The notes under the pieces were generated by a model. That model worked only from the letters and a program-made list of their open reading frames with translations. It searched no databases and was not told where the DNA came from. Both the position numbers and the translations under genes were made by a program. From Streptomyces tendae (GTDB lineage: Bacteria; Actinomycetota; Actinomycetes; Streptomycetales; Streptomycetaceae), in assembly GCF_014650435.1 (NCBI RefSeq), contig NZ_BMUY01000025.1, positions 1-42,461 on the forward strand: a stretch of 42,461 nt of DNA, read 5' to 3'. Of this stretch, positions 6,717 to 13,821 are shown piece by piece; positions within the stretch are counted from its first letter, which is position 1, and every line of letters starts with the position of its first letter.

Positions 6717-7466
6717 CTACGGCCAGCGCCAGCCGGCGCCACGTAGCGCTGCCGCTTGTGCTCGGACGATTGTCCGCAGTTCATCCTGGTCAGCTACCTC
6801 GCCATACGAGGATTGTGACGTCATCTGGCCGGGGTGCTTCCGATAGATGCCTCCTGGAGTCGAGATCATCCACCCGTCAGAGACGGCGGCGCAGCACATG
6901 ACAGCCGCGATTGCCTCCCATGCCGGAATCGCTGGCCAGGCTCCTACCGCGAGCAGCAGTGCTGTACGTGCCGTCAGGTGCGTACTGATCACCGGGAATC
7001 GGTCGTCGTCGTACGCAGCGAGCAGCGTCTCGTAGGTGAGGCGCCCCTCTGGGGGGTCATAGGGCCCAGCCGCTGTGGACCCGTCCGGCAGGAGGTCCAG
7101 CCCCGCGGAGATGCACCACCCCATCTCGGGGTGTGCCTCCAGAGCGGCGATATCGCGAGCGAGGCCGCCGGGGAGGATCACGTCATCTGCGTCCAGCGCG
7201 CGGACCAGTTCGCCCGTTGCTCGCGACAACGCCAGCGTGCGGGTCGCTCCAGCACCGCCTTTGCTGGCCATCCCAGTAGAGATCCAAGGCTCCTCCGGGA
7301 TAGCCAGCAAAGGCCGGCCTGTGGTCCCGTCCTCTTGGACGAGCCACTGCAACTCCCAGCCACGGGGAAGGCGTTGACGCTCGTCTCGTACGGACTCATA
7401 AGCTTCGCGCAGGTATGTCGCTCCGCCGTCGTAGACGGGCGTTACTACGTTGATGATTCGGCTCAT
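6717..7466 (-). CDS. Family 2 glycosyltransferase
   Basis: A 249-aa GT-A fold enzyme. 'INVVTPVYDGGATYLREAYESV' is the typical GT2 nucleotide-binding start, 'VQEDGTTG' follows, and 'ALDADDVILPGGL' (about 92-104) carries the DxD metal/sugar-nucleotide motif. No membrane segment is seen, so it is probably cytosolic, and its donor and acceptor are unknown. The ATG overlaps the stop of the GntR regulator gene (ATGA), so the two are translationally coupled. A longer ORF upstream is the shadow of the GntR gene's frame. Confidence 0.8.
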   Translation of the reverse strand: MSRIINVVTPVYDGGATYLREAYESVRDERQRLPRGWELQWLVQEDGTTGRPLLAIPEEPWISTGMASKGGAGATRTLALSRATGELVRALDADDVILPGGLARDIAALEAHPEMGWCISAGLDLLPDGSTAAGPYDPPEGRLTYETLLAAYDDDRFPVISTHLTARTALLLAVGAWPAIPAWEAIAAVMCCAAVSDGWMISTPGGIYRKHPGQMTSQSSYGEVADQDELRTIVRAQAAALRGAGWRWP

Positions 7467-8260
7467 GACCATCGCTTCAGTGGTGTGATGTAGCGGAGCT
7501 CTGCCCGATCCGCGGGCAACGGAATGTCCGTCACCTCTACGACCTGCCCCTCCGTGGAATACGAGACTTTCCGTACACGGAGCACTGGCACTCCCGGAGG
7601 GATGTCCTGCTCCTCCGACTCCGTGGCCGTTGGCATATTCGCTGTGACCCAGTCCTCGATGCGGTCGAGTTCGATACCCACAGTGTGGAGCTGGTGCTGA
7701 GCGCCGCCGGGCCACGGCTCGCGGTCAGGGTCGAAGAGGTCGGGATTCTGGCTGGCGAGGTCATGCGGCATGTATGAGACGGATTTCCCTCTGCCGGCGC
7801 CTTGCTTGGTGCGCCGCGTGCCGATGCGCCGGAGGACCAACGATCCGTGTGCCACGCCGAGAGCCTCAGCTACATCAGCCGGGGCGGGCACCACATCGAT
7901 CTGCACGTGGTTTTCCATGGTCGACACGGATACGCCATGGTCCGACTCCGCTACGCCGAAGCCGCCTCGCACCTCTTCAGGCTCCAGCACCAGATCCTTC
8001 TCCGTCTGGTAGCGAGAGTTCACCCGCACCTGGTGAATCGGCTGTACTCGTACGCGGGTCGTACCGCCGGCTTTCCCCGACAGCAGGCCCTGCTCCTTGA
8101 GTACCTGCACTGCCCGCGAGGCCGTGTTGGGAGCTACTGCGTGCGCTTTGGCCAACTCCACCACAGTGGGGAACCGGTCACCGGGCACGTACTCCCCCCT
8201 TCGGATCGCATCGGCCAGCGACTCGGCTAGCTCCAGGTACTTCGACGACGTGTGTGCCAT
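7463..8260 (-). CDS. GntR-family regulator with UTRA effector domain
   Basis: 265 aa from the ATG beginning MAHTSSKYLELAESL. The N-terminal winged helix (about 5-75) has 'GEYVPGDRFPTVVELAKAHAVAPNTASRAVQVLKEQGLL', a classic GntR pattern. The remaining ~170 residues form a UTRA (HutC-type) ligand domain with 'LVLRRIGTRRTK' and 'PVLRVRKVSYSTEGQVVEVTDIPLPADR'. It is coupled to the downstream glycosyltransferase. A long imperfect palindrome 34 bp upstream is a good autoregulatory operator candidate. The ligand is unknown; HutC-type regulators in plasmids can also control transfer genes (KorA/KorSA type). Confidence 0.85.
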   Translation of the reverse strand: MAHTSSKYLELAESLADAIRRGEYVPGDRFPTVVELAKAHAVAPNTASRAVQVLKEQGLLSGKAGGTTRVRVQPIHQVRVNSRYQTEKDLVLEPEEVRGGFGVAESDHGVSVSTMENHVQIDVVPAPADVAEALGVAHGSLVLRRIGTRRTKQGAGRGKSVSYMPHDLASQNPDLFDPDREPWPGGAQHQLHTVGIELDRIEDWVTANMPTATESEEQDIPPGVPVLRVRKVSYSTEGQVVEVTDIPLPADRAELRYITPLKRWS

Positions 8261-8293
8261 GGAGGCCACTCTCTCACTCGGCAAACCCCTGCG

Positions 8294-8339
8294 CAACAAC
8301 CAACGCAACATGGAGTCGTCCATGTTGGTTTGGTTGTTG
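8294..8339. promoter_or_regulatory. 21-bp inverted repeat, candidate GntR operator
   Basis: Arms 8294-8314 and 8319-8339 match at 19 of 21 positions with a 4-base spacer. The sequence is rich in CAAC/GTTG and A/T-richer than its surroundings. It lies directly upstream of the GntR gene. Confidence 0.55.
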
Positions 8340-8873
8340 ACGTTGGCGCCCCAGTGTGTCAATGTCTCCATCGGCAGCCGATGCATCGCAATTTGGATGA
8401 TGCGATCTGGTTTGGTGGGCGTGGTGGACGGGTCTCCTCGGGGGCACGGCCGCGGACCATTCGCTGCCTTGAGAACTCCACAGAGTGATCCACCACTACG
8501 ACCGCCGTGTGCGGCTGCGGTGGGTGGAGACCCGTCGTGAGGCGCTATCACCGCTGGTGGTAGTAGTCGGCACGTATGGATCCGTCGGGCGCCCTTCCGA
8601 GGGCGGTCTGGAGGGGTAAGACCCACCAGGCGCTCATCACCGACGGGGAGTACGGAGGGCAGGCACCCTCACGACGCAAAAGAAGCGCGCGGCACACATT
8701 CGCTCCCGAGACCTCAGCTCCAGGCCGCTGAGACGAGGAGTCCGCGTGAGACCTGGGGGATCTACCGTCTCCCGCACGACGATGGGAGGGGCACCCCGTT
8801 TCCCCTGCACCACAAGACGGGCGCGCGCGGCGGAAGAGGTCGCGCACACCAACCCCTTGCAGCCCTGCGCTGC

Positions 8874-8936
8874 CCGCTGGCCACCGCTCCCCGTTTACCC
8901 GGGTGGGCGGTGGCCAGCGGAGTGCGCAGGACGCAC
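8874..8936. repeat. Tandem hairpins upstream of transfer block
   Basis: A perfect 14-bp inverted repeat (8874-8887 and 8907-8920, 19-base loop) is followed at once by GTGCG-CAGGA-CGCAC (8922-8936). Confidence 0.5.
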
Positions 8937-8979
8937 TACCCGCCCGCTGTCCGTCCGGACCACTGCGGGCTGTGCGACG

Positions 8980-9007
8980 AACCCCCAGGGATGCCGCCCT
9001 GGGGGTT
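8980..9007 (+). terminator. Terminator-like / attenuator hairpin
   Basis: Perfect 11-bp arms AACCCCCAGGG/CCCTGGGGGTT with a 6-base loop, followed by CTTGT. It stands 38 bp before the ATG of the next rightward gene, so it may end an upstream transcript or act as an attenuator. Confidence 0.5.
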
Positions 9008-9044
9008 CTTGTCGCAGGTCACTTCTTCGGAGAGGACGACCCGC

Positions 9045-9323
9045 ATGCACAGCATCCCACCCCGCCCGAGCGTCCAAGACGAGATCGGCCCCCGCCTCCC
9101 GGGAGCCATCTACGCCAACGTCGACGGACGCTTCGAGGTCCTGGCCCTCATCACCAACCCGACGGACGCCGCGCAGCTGCTTCGCCGGGCCGCTGCTCGA
9201 TGGGCCCTCATCGTCCGCGACACGCTGCGCCCCGACGGCGACCCCTTCGTGGTCGGCTCCGTCTGGACGACGTCCGACTACCTGGTCCGGCCCGCTCGGA
9301 CCGAGTACGCCCCGGCTGCCTGA
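9045..9323 (+). CDS. Hypothetical protein, 92 aa
   Basis: Starts at an ATG with GGAGAGG 9 bases upstream: MHSIPPRPSVQDEIGPRLPG. It contains 'VLALITNPTDAAQLLRRAAARWALIVRDTL', probably an alpha-helical core. No family was recognised. It is flanked by strong hairpins on both sides, so it is probably a single-gene transcript at the head of the transfer region. Codon bias is typical of Streptomyces, which supports it being real. Confidence 0.6.
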   Translation: MHSIPPRPSVQDEIGPRLPGAIYANVDGRFEVLALITNPTDAAQLLRRAAARWALIVRDTLRPDGDPFVVGSVWTTSDYLVRPARTEYAPAA

Positions 9324-9330
9324 CGACCCA

Positions 9331-9385
9331 CCACGGTCCGCCTCCCACCCCCACCAGAGCGTCGGGGGTGGGAGGCGGGCCGTGG
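9331..9385 (+). terminator. Strong hairpin terminator
   Basis: 22-bp arms (9331-9352 and 9364-9385) with one G-T wobble and an 11-base loop, 8 bp after the preceding stop codon. Confidence 0.75.
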
Positions 9386-9410
9386 CTGGCCGTCCGGTCA
9401 GCCACAAGGT

Positions 9411-9444
9411 GACAGCCCCGGAAGGTGAGAGCTCCGGGGCTGTC
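9411..9444 (+). promoter_or_regulatory. Hairpin in leader of zinc-ribbon gene
   Basis: Perfect 12-bp arms (9411-9422, 9433-9444) with a 10-base loop, 25 bp before the ATG at 9470. It follows a separate strong terminator, so it may be a leader structure rather than a second terminator. Confidence 0.35.
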
Positions 9445-9469
9445 CGGTCAACAGGATTGGAGCATCCCA

Positions 9470-9958
9470 ATGACCGCAGCGATCATGACACGCCCCACGG
9501 CCCGTACGACAGGGGCCACGATGAACCCGGAGTACTGGTGCCCCCCGTGCGGCGCCTTCCACGCCGGGCCCTGCGCCTCCGTCGCGCACCGGCAGCTCGG
9601 TGACCTCCTGGCCCGGATGGTCCGCGAGGCCGACACCCGCGTCCCGACCGGGCGTCGGGCACGCCGCACCCTCCAGGAGATGCTGCCCGGCCACGAGCGG
9701 CAGCCGGTGCTCACCCTGCACCGCCCGGTCATGGCCGACGACGCCTGCCCGCTGTGCGGCCGGTTCAACTGCGACCCGAGCAAGTGCCCGCCCTCGGGCC
9801 TCGCTCCGGCGCTCGCGCCCGCCACGCCGCGCAGTGAGATGCAGTGCGACCGGTGCGGGGGCGTCTTCGGCGCCGCACCGATGCCGACGGGCACGCAGGG
9901 CACGCGCCTGGTGCCGACGGCATGGACGTGCGACGCCTGCCAGGCCCTCGGGATCTGA
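9470..9958 (+). CDS. Zinc-ribbon-like hypothetical protein
   Basis: 162 aa from an ATG with GGAG upstream. Cysteine pairs occur in order: 'CPPCGAFHAGPC', 'CPLCGRFNC', 'CDRCGG' and 'CDAC', enough for two or three zinc knuckles. The middle is basic ('TGRRARRTLQEML'). Such small Cys-rich proteins are common at the front of Streptomyces conjugation clusters; their function is unknown. Its stop overlaps the start of the next gene (TGATG), so the two are co-translated. Confidence 0.65.
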   Translation: MTAAIMTRPTARTTGATMNPEYWCPPCGAFHAGPCASVAHRQLGDLLARMVREADTRVPTGRRARRTLQEMLPGHERQPVLTLHRPVMADDACPLCGRFNCDPSKCPPSGLAPALAPATPRSEMQCDRCGGVFGAAPMPTGTQGTRLVPTAWTCDACQALGI

Positions 9959-10158
9959 TGCCACACCTCATACACGCGGCCCGGGCAGCGCAGCACCGCG
10001 CGGCCCGGGCCGCCGCCCGCATCGGCGCCGGCCACCCCCTGACCCGCCTCCTGCTCGCGGCCGCTGCCGTGGCCGCCGCAGCAGCGTGGGACGCAGGACA
10101 CCGCGTCGCAGACCTCCACCCACCCCGCCGGCACCACGAAAGACGACCACGTGCCTGA
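9958..10158 (+). CDS. Small membrane protein
   Basis: 66 aa with one hydrophobic Ala/Leu-rich segment 'LTRLLLAAAAVAAAAAW' (about 28-44) between His/Arg-rich ends. The start overlaps the previous stop and the end overlaps the next start. It may be a spread (Spd)-type accessory, but no family is recognised. Confidence 0.5.
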   Translation: MPHLIHAARAAQHRAARAAARIGAGHPLTRLLLAAAAVAAAAAWDAGHRVADLHPPRRHHERRPRA

Positions 10159-10342
10159 CGCCCTGTACCAGCGCTACCTGAGGGCCCTGGAGATCTACCA
10201 GGACCACCGCGCCGCCTGCAGCACCTGCACGAACTCCCGCCGCTGCCGCGAAGGCGACCGGCTGTGGGACGCGTTCACGCGCAGCCAGGACGCCTACCTC
10301 GAACGCCAGCGCAGTCAGCGCGGCAAGCCCAACTCCCGCTGA
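10151..10342 (+). CDS. Small CxxC protein
   Basis: 63 aa from a GTG that overlaps the preceding stop by 8 bases. Contains 'CSTCTNSRRC' (about 23-32), a possible metal site, in a helical, Tyr/Arg-rich protein. The three overlapping ORFs 9470-10342 form one translational unit. Function unknown. Confidence 0.6.
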   Translation: MPDALYQRYLRALEIYQDHRAACSTCTNSRRCREGDRLWDAFTRSQDAYLERQRSQRGKPNSR

Positions 10343-10372
10343 GCCACCTCCGCTCAGCCGACACCGCCACCT

Positions 10373-10460
10373 CTGTCGGTTGCCTCCCACGCCCGTCCCA
10401 GCCAGCCCTCCCCCGGGCGGCCGGTACGGGCGCGGTGAGGGGAGCCGGACAGCCCGGACC
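10373..10460 (+). ncRNA. Intergenic stem-loop family, copy A
   Basis: First of three related intergenic elements (with 11064-11150 and 11413-11500). The outer stem CTGTC/GACAG and an inner stem ending GCCCGT/ACGGGC both pair. In copy B the inner stem is GCCCGG/CCGGGC, a compensatory change. Probably a structured RNA element between transfer genes. Confidence 0.5.
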
Positions 10461-10488
10461 ACCGACCACGAAATGAGGGCCCGCGCAC

Positions 10489-11049
10489 GTGACCGCAATG
10501 ACGAACGCCCCCACCGCCACGCTGTTCAACGATGAGACGCTGCGCACGGCGGCCAAGCTCGCCGACAACTCCTACCAGCCGTTGTGGATCGGCCCGTCCG
10601 GCGAGGAGTCCACCGGCGAGGAGGTGGCCCGCCACCTGGAGGCCACCAGCGCGCTGCTCGACAAGGACGGCTGGATCCGTGCCTACAACTACAGCAGGTC
10701 GGCCGGCGCGGACCTCGCCGACGACGACTCCATGTCGGTCAAGGACATGCTCCGCATGCTGCTGCGCTTCATCCGCGAGGAGAGCGACACCGACCCGCAG
10801 CGGCCCCTGTTCACCGCCCTGCGCCACGTCGGCGAGGTCGGTGAGGCCGGTGACACCGACACGGCCAGCGTGGCGGGCCACGTCCTGGACCACGTGATCC
10901 AGGCCCACACCGGAACGGAATCCGCCCGCGCCACCTCGTGGTCGGAGCGGCAGCACCGCACCCACGCGGACATCACCGCCCTACTGAGGGCCAGCGCCCG
11001 GTTCGCCCGCACCTACGGCCCCGCCGACACCACCGGGCGAGCCGCCTGA
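10489..11049 (+). CDS. DUF6197-like protein
   Basis: 186 aa from a GTG, with an alternative ATG three codons on. The pattern 'LFNDETLRTAAKLADN' at the front, 'GWIRAYNYS' and 'HVLDHVIQAHTGT' in the middle, and 'WSERQHRTHADITALLRASARFARTY' at the end fits the DUF6197 family of Streptomyces accessory proteins. No activity is known. It lies alone between copies A and B of the intergenic stem-loop. Confidence 0.65.
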   Translation: MTAMTNAPTATLFNDETLRTAAKLADNSYQPLWIGPSGEESTGEEVARHLEATSALLDKDGWIRAYNYSRSAGADLADDDSMSVKDMLRMLLRFIREESDTDPQRPLFTALRHVGEVGEAGDTDTASVAGHVLDHVIQAHTGTESARATSWSERQHRTHADITALLRASARFARTYGPADTTGRAA

Positions 11050-11063
11050 GCCCCCTGCCCCGT

Positions 11064-11150
11064 CTGTCGGCTGCCTGACCCGCCCGGCCCGGCCCCGCAC
11101 CCCTCGCGGTGGCTGGTCCGGGCGCGGTCCAGGGGAGCCGGACAGCCCGG
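11064..11150 (+). ncRNA. Intergenic stem-loop family, copy B
   Basis: About 88% identical to copy C at 11413-11500. Nested stems are CTGTC/GACAG, GGCT/AGCC, then GACCCGCCCGG against CCGGGCGCGGTC. Follows the DUF6197-like stop by 15 bp. Confidence 0.55.
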
Positions 11151-11170
11151 CACGTCAGGAGGACCCGAAA

Positions 11171-11416
11171 ATGATCGAGAAGCTTCGCGCGAGGAAGCGC
11201 CACGCCCGTCTGATGAAGGTCGCTACCGACCTGGTCCGGGACGCGTCGGTGATTTCCTCGGAGGACGCCGGGCGGGTCACTACCGCGCAGGTCGCCTGCC
11301 TGGCCTTCGCCCGGTACGAGATGCGCATTGACGACACCGAGGCCGCGGACTACTTGGCAGCCGCCCTCGTCTCCCGCGGCTACAGCAGCGACCACCGGCC
11401 CGCCCCCGCCGTCTGA
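11171..11416 (+). CDS. Hypothetical protein, 81 aa
   Basis: Starts at an ATG with AGGAGG nine bases upstream. The N-terminus is very basic (MIEKLRARKRHARLMK) and the rest is helical and acidic ('MRIDDTEAADYLAAAL'). Codon bias is good and the ribosome site strong. No family was recognised. It lies between copies B and C of the intergenic stem-loop, in the transfer cluster. Confidence 0.6.
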   Translation: MIEKLRARKRHARLMKVATDLVRDASVISSEDAGRVTTAQVACLAFARYEMRIDDTEAADYLAAALVSRGYSSDHRPAPAV

Positions 11417-11500
11417 CAGCTGCCTGACCCGCCCGGCCCCGCCCCGCACCCCTCGCGGCGGCTGGTCCGGGCGCGGTCCAAGGGAGCCGTTCAGCCGCGC
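11413..11500 (+). ncRNA. Intergenic stem-loop family, copy C
   Basis: In this copy the outer stem is CTGA/TCAG where copy B has CTGT/ACAG, so both arms changed together. The inner GACCCGCCCGG/CCGGGCGCGGTC stem is kept. Overlaps the end of the preceding gene by a few bases. Confidence 0.55.
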
Positions 11501-11656
11501 TCCGTTCGTCTGCCAGGGAGGTTCCCTGTGTCCCGCACCATCCCGTTACGCGCGCCCCTGGACGACTCCGGGCTGCCGCGCAAGGAGCGCACCGCCCCGA
11601 CAGGCGGTCCCGCTGCGCCCCGTCCGCACGCTCCCGCACCTCGTCAAGGAGAAGGC

Positions 11657-12367
11657 ATGTCCGACACGTTCTCTGTTCCGTTTCAGCAGGTCCTCGACCG
11701 CATCACTCCGCATCTGCCGCCGTACCTGCAGAAGATCGAACCGGTCAACGGCCGGGTGAGGTTCGAGTTCGCGCCGTTCACCGGCCACGAGAAGGACCCG
11801 GCCAAGCCGCAGTCGTACTACGACGACCCGCAACTGGATTACGTCCCCGAGTCGGAGGACCAGGCCGAGTACCGCATCCGGAGGATCGCGCGCAGCGTCC
11901 TGGACGACCTGTACCAGCAGGCGAGCAAGCACTGGCAGGACGCCGCCTACGTCGCCGAACTCCGCCGGGTCGTCAAGGACGCCCCGGAGCGCTGGCAGGC
12001 GTACGAGCGGGAAGCGAAGGCCCTGGAGGCGGCCTACTCGTACCTGCGCACCGCCGAGGCGGCCCGGGAATGGCCGGCCGCCGTCTCCCGCCTGGTCGAC
12101 GCCCAGGACCGCACCCGCGCTGCTGCCGCCCGGTTCGACGAGCGCGCGGCCGACATCGCCGATGCCGACTACCGGCACCTGTACGCCGACTTGACCCCTG
12201 CCCAGGCGCTCGCCGAGGCGGGCTACCCCGAGGCCAAGGACTGGTACGTCGGCGACGGCTTCGGCGGCTACTTCCGCGGCGGCCTCACCGAGCGGGTGGA
12301 GCGCCAGATCGAGGAACAGACCGAGCACCTGACCAAGGTTGGCCGCCTGGCGGGCCTGCACCCCTGA
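11657..12367 (+). CDS. Hypothetical helical protein of the transfer cluster
   Basis: 236 aa from an ATG with AAGGAG five bases upstream. An in-frame GTG at 11528 with GGAGG would add 43 Pro/Arg-rich residues and cannot be excluded. The protein is charged and largely helical ('DQAEYRIRRIARSVLDDLYQQASKHWQDAAYVAELRR'), with Tyr-rich C-terminal 'DWYVGDGFGGYFRGGL'. No family was recognised. It directly precedes the SpdB-like gene. Confidence 0.6.
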   Translation: MSDTFSVPFQQVLDRITPHLPPYLQKIEPVNGRVRFEFAPFTGHEKDPAKPQSYYDDPQLDYVPESEDQAEYRIRRIARSVLDDLYQQASKHWQDAAYVAELRRVVKDAPERWQAYEREAKALEAAYSYLRTAEAAREWPAAVSRLVDAQDRTRAAAARFDERAADIADADYRHLYADLTPAQALAEAGYPEAKDWYVGDGFGGYFRGGLTERVERQIEEQTEHLTKVGRLAGLHP

Positions 12368-12405
12368 CCCACCTCCTCTGCCCGCACTGATCAGAAAGGA
12401 ACGAC

Positions 12406-13557
12406 GTGAACACGCTCAAGAGCCTGCGGATCTCGCCGCGCGGGACGGTACTGACCGTCCTGGGACTGGTCACTCTCGGAGTGGCGATCCTGTCGGTGGC
12501 CGTCAGCTACCAGATCCTCGAGCCCCGCTTCGGCGGGTGGGCGGTGCCGGTCGTCGGCGCCCTGGACGCCCTGTGGTGCGTCTTCCAGGCCACCGAGATC
12601 CTGGCGGGCAACAACCGCCGCCGGGTGCGGCGCGTCCAGGCGGCCGGCCTGACGCTCACCTTCGTCAATGCGGCCATCCCGACCGCGGACCTGATCCTGT
12701 CCGGCCCCGCCGGATTCGACCTGGCCGTCGTCCTCACCCCGGTGGCCATCGTCTTCACCAAGCTGGCCTGGTGGATCGCGCTGCCCTCGCTCGGGCGCCG
12801 GGCATCCACCAAGACCCGGCAGGATCTCGACTCCAAGCGCCAGGAGGTCGACGACCGCCTGGAGGAGATGGAGGCGGAGGCCGCGCACCGCATCGAGCTG
12901 CTGCGGACCGCGACCAGCCTGGAGAAGCGGGTGTCCAAGGAGGAGACCCGCTACCGCAAGGCACACCTGAAGATGCAGCAGACCAGCATCGAGGCCCTGC
13001 ACAAGCAGGCCGCGGCCACACAGACCACGGTCACGGAGAAGGCGCTGCCCGCCTCCGTCGCGGCCATCCGGCTGCCGGACTTCGGCACGTGGACGCCCAC
13101 CGCCCCCGCGCTGCCCACGGCACCGGCCCTGCCCGCCGCCGACCGTGACGCCTCCAACGCCGACGACAGCGGCAGTCACGCAGGTCAGGGCGATGGCGTG
13201 GGCAACGGCGACCGCAGCCGTCACACCGGCCGTGACGCCGACCGCGACCGCGTCACGCTCGAACAGCTCGCCACCGTCACGGGCGTGCCCACGCCGGAGC
13301 CCGGCGAACAGCTCACCGACGGACAGCTGGACGTCGTCCTGCGCCACCTGCGCTACCGCGACGAACCGCCGCTGTCCTACCGCCAGGCCGTCGCCACCTT
13401 CCGCGAGAGCGGCTACGTCGGCAGCGAGAAGCGAGTCCGCCACGCATGGGGCGCGCTCATGTCGAAGGAGGGCACCGCGACCGGCCCGACGGAGACGGCC
13501 GGCACCGACACCGACGACGTCGACACCGACGACGAATCCGAGGACGCGGACGCCTGA
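12406..13557 (+). CDS. SpdB-like membrane protein of plasmid spread
   Basis: 383 aa from a GTG with AAAGGA upstream. About four hydrophobic segments occupy residues 12-125 ('TVLTVLGLVTLGVAILSVAVS', 'FGGWAVPVVGALDALW', 'LTLTFVNAAIPTADLI', 'VVLTPVAIVFTKLAWWIAL'). A charged coiled-coil follows (about 130-205), then a Pro/Ala/Asp-rich linker and a C-terminal ~80-residue domain ('YRQAVATFRESGYVGSEKRVRHAWG') that looks like a helix-turn-helix. This topology and the place just before traB match Streptomyces SpdB proteins, which help spread plasmid DNA between mycelial compartments. Confidence 0.65.
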   Translation: MNTLKSLRISPRGTVLTVLGLVTLGVAILSVAVSYQILEPRFGGWAVPVVGALDALWCVFQATEILAGNNRRRVRRVQAAGLTLTFVNAAIPTADLILSGPAGFDLAVVLTPVAIVFTKLAWWIALPSLGRRASTKTRQDLDSKRQEVDDRLEEMEAEAAHRIELLRTATSLEKRVSKEETRYRKAHLKMQQTSIEALHKQAAATQTTVTEKALPASVAAIRLPDFGTWTPTAPALPTAPALPAADRDASNADDSGSHAGQGDGVGNGDRSRHTGRDADRDRVTLEQLATVTGVPTPEPGEQLTDGQLDVVLRHLRYRDEPPLSYRQAVATFRESGYVGSEKRVRHAWGALMSKEGTATGPTETAGTDTDDVDTDDESEDADA

Positions 13558-13673
13558 CCCATAAGAGGGCGTCCGCCCTGCTTTGTCCGTCACCACCCAT
13601 GAGGGCCAGCCCGCCGCGCGGACTGGCCCTTGTGGCGACTGCCGGACGAACCAACCCGCAGTCGACCAGGGCA

Positions 13674-13738
13674 GACCCGGCGAGTGACCCGGCGAGCGGA
13701 TCTCGCGTTCGCAGACCCGAGGGAGCAGACCCGGCGAG
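13674..13738. repeat. Direct repeats GACCCGGCGAG, candidate clt
   Basis: Exact copies at 13674-13684, 13686-13696 and 13728-13738, with a degenerate copy (GACCCGAGGGA) at 13714-13724. TraB of pSVH1 recognises 8-bp repeats GACCCGGA in its clt locus, and these repeats share seven of those bases. Their place directly upstream of the FtsK/TraB gene supports a cis-acting transfer site. Confidence 0.6.
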
Positions 13739-13821
13739 CACTGGACAAAACTTCTGGAAATCGAATGCGTGAGCGACTACGTTCGCCCACCCGTTCAAGA
13801 TCACCCGTGAAGGAGAGGGGT

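Larger units (their letters stand above)
8340..9044. other. Long intergenic region with several inverted repeats
   Basis: About 700 bp without a supportable gene between the leftward GntR gene and the rightward transfer block. It contains an 11-bp inverted repeat (8427-8437 with 8526-8536), a 14-bp hairpin (8874-8920), a small hairpin (8922-8936) and a terminator-like hairpin (8980-9007). It may hold the promoter for the transfer region or a non-coding RNA. No tRNA was recognised. Confidence 0.4.

Noticed and set aside
11528..11656. N-terminal extension of the 11657-12367 protein from GTG 11528
   Set aside because: The site has a good ribosome sequence, but the 43 added residues are Pro/Arg-rich and the internal ATG has a stronger site; kept only as an alternative.
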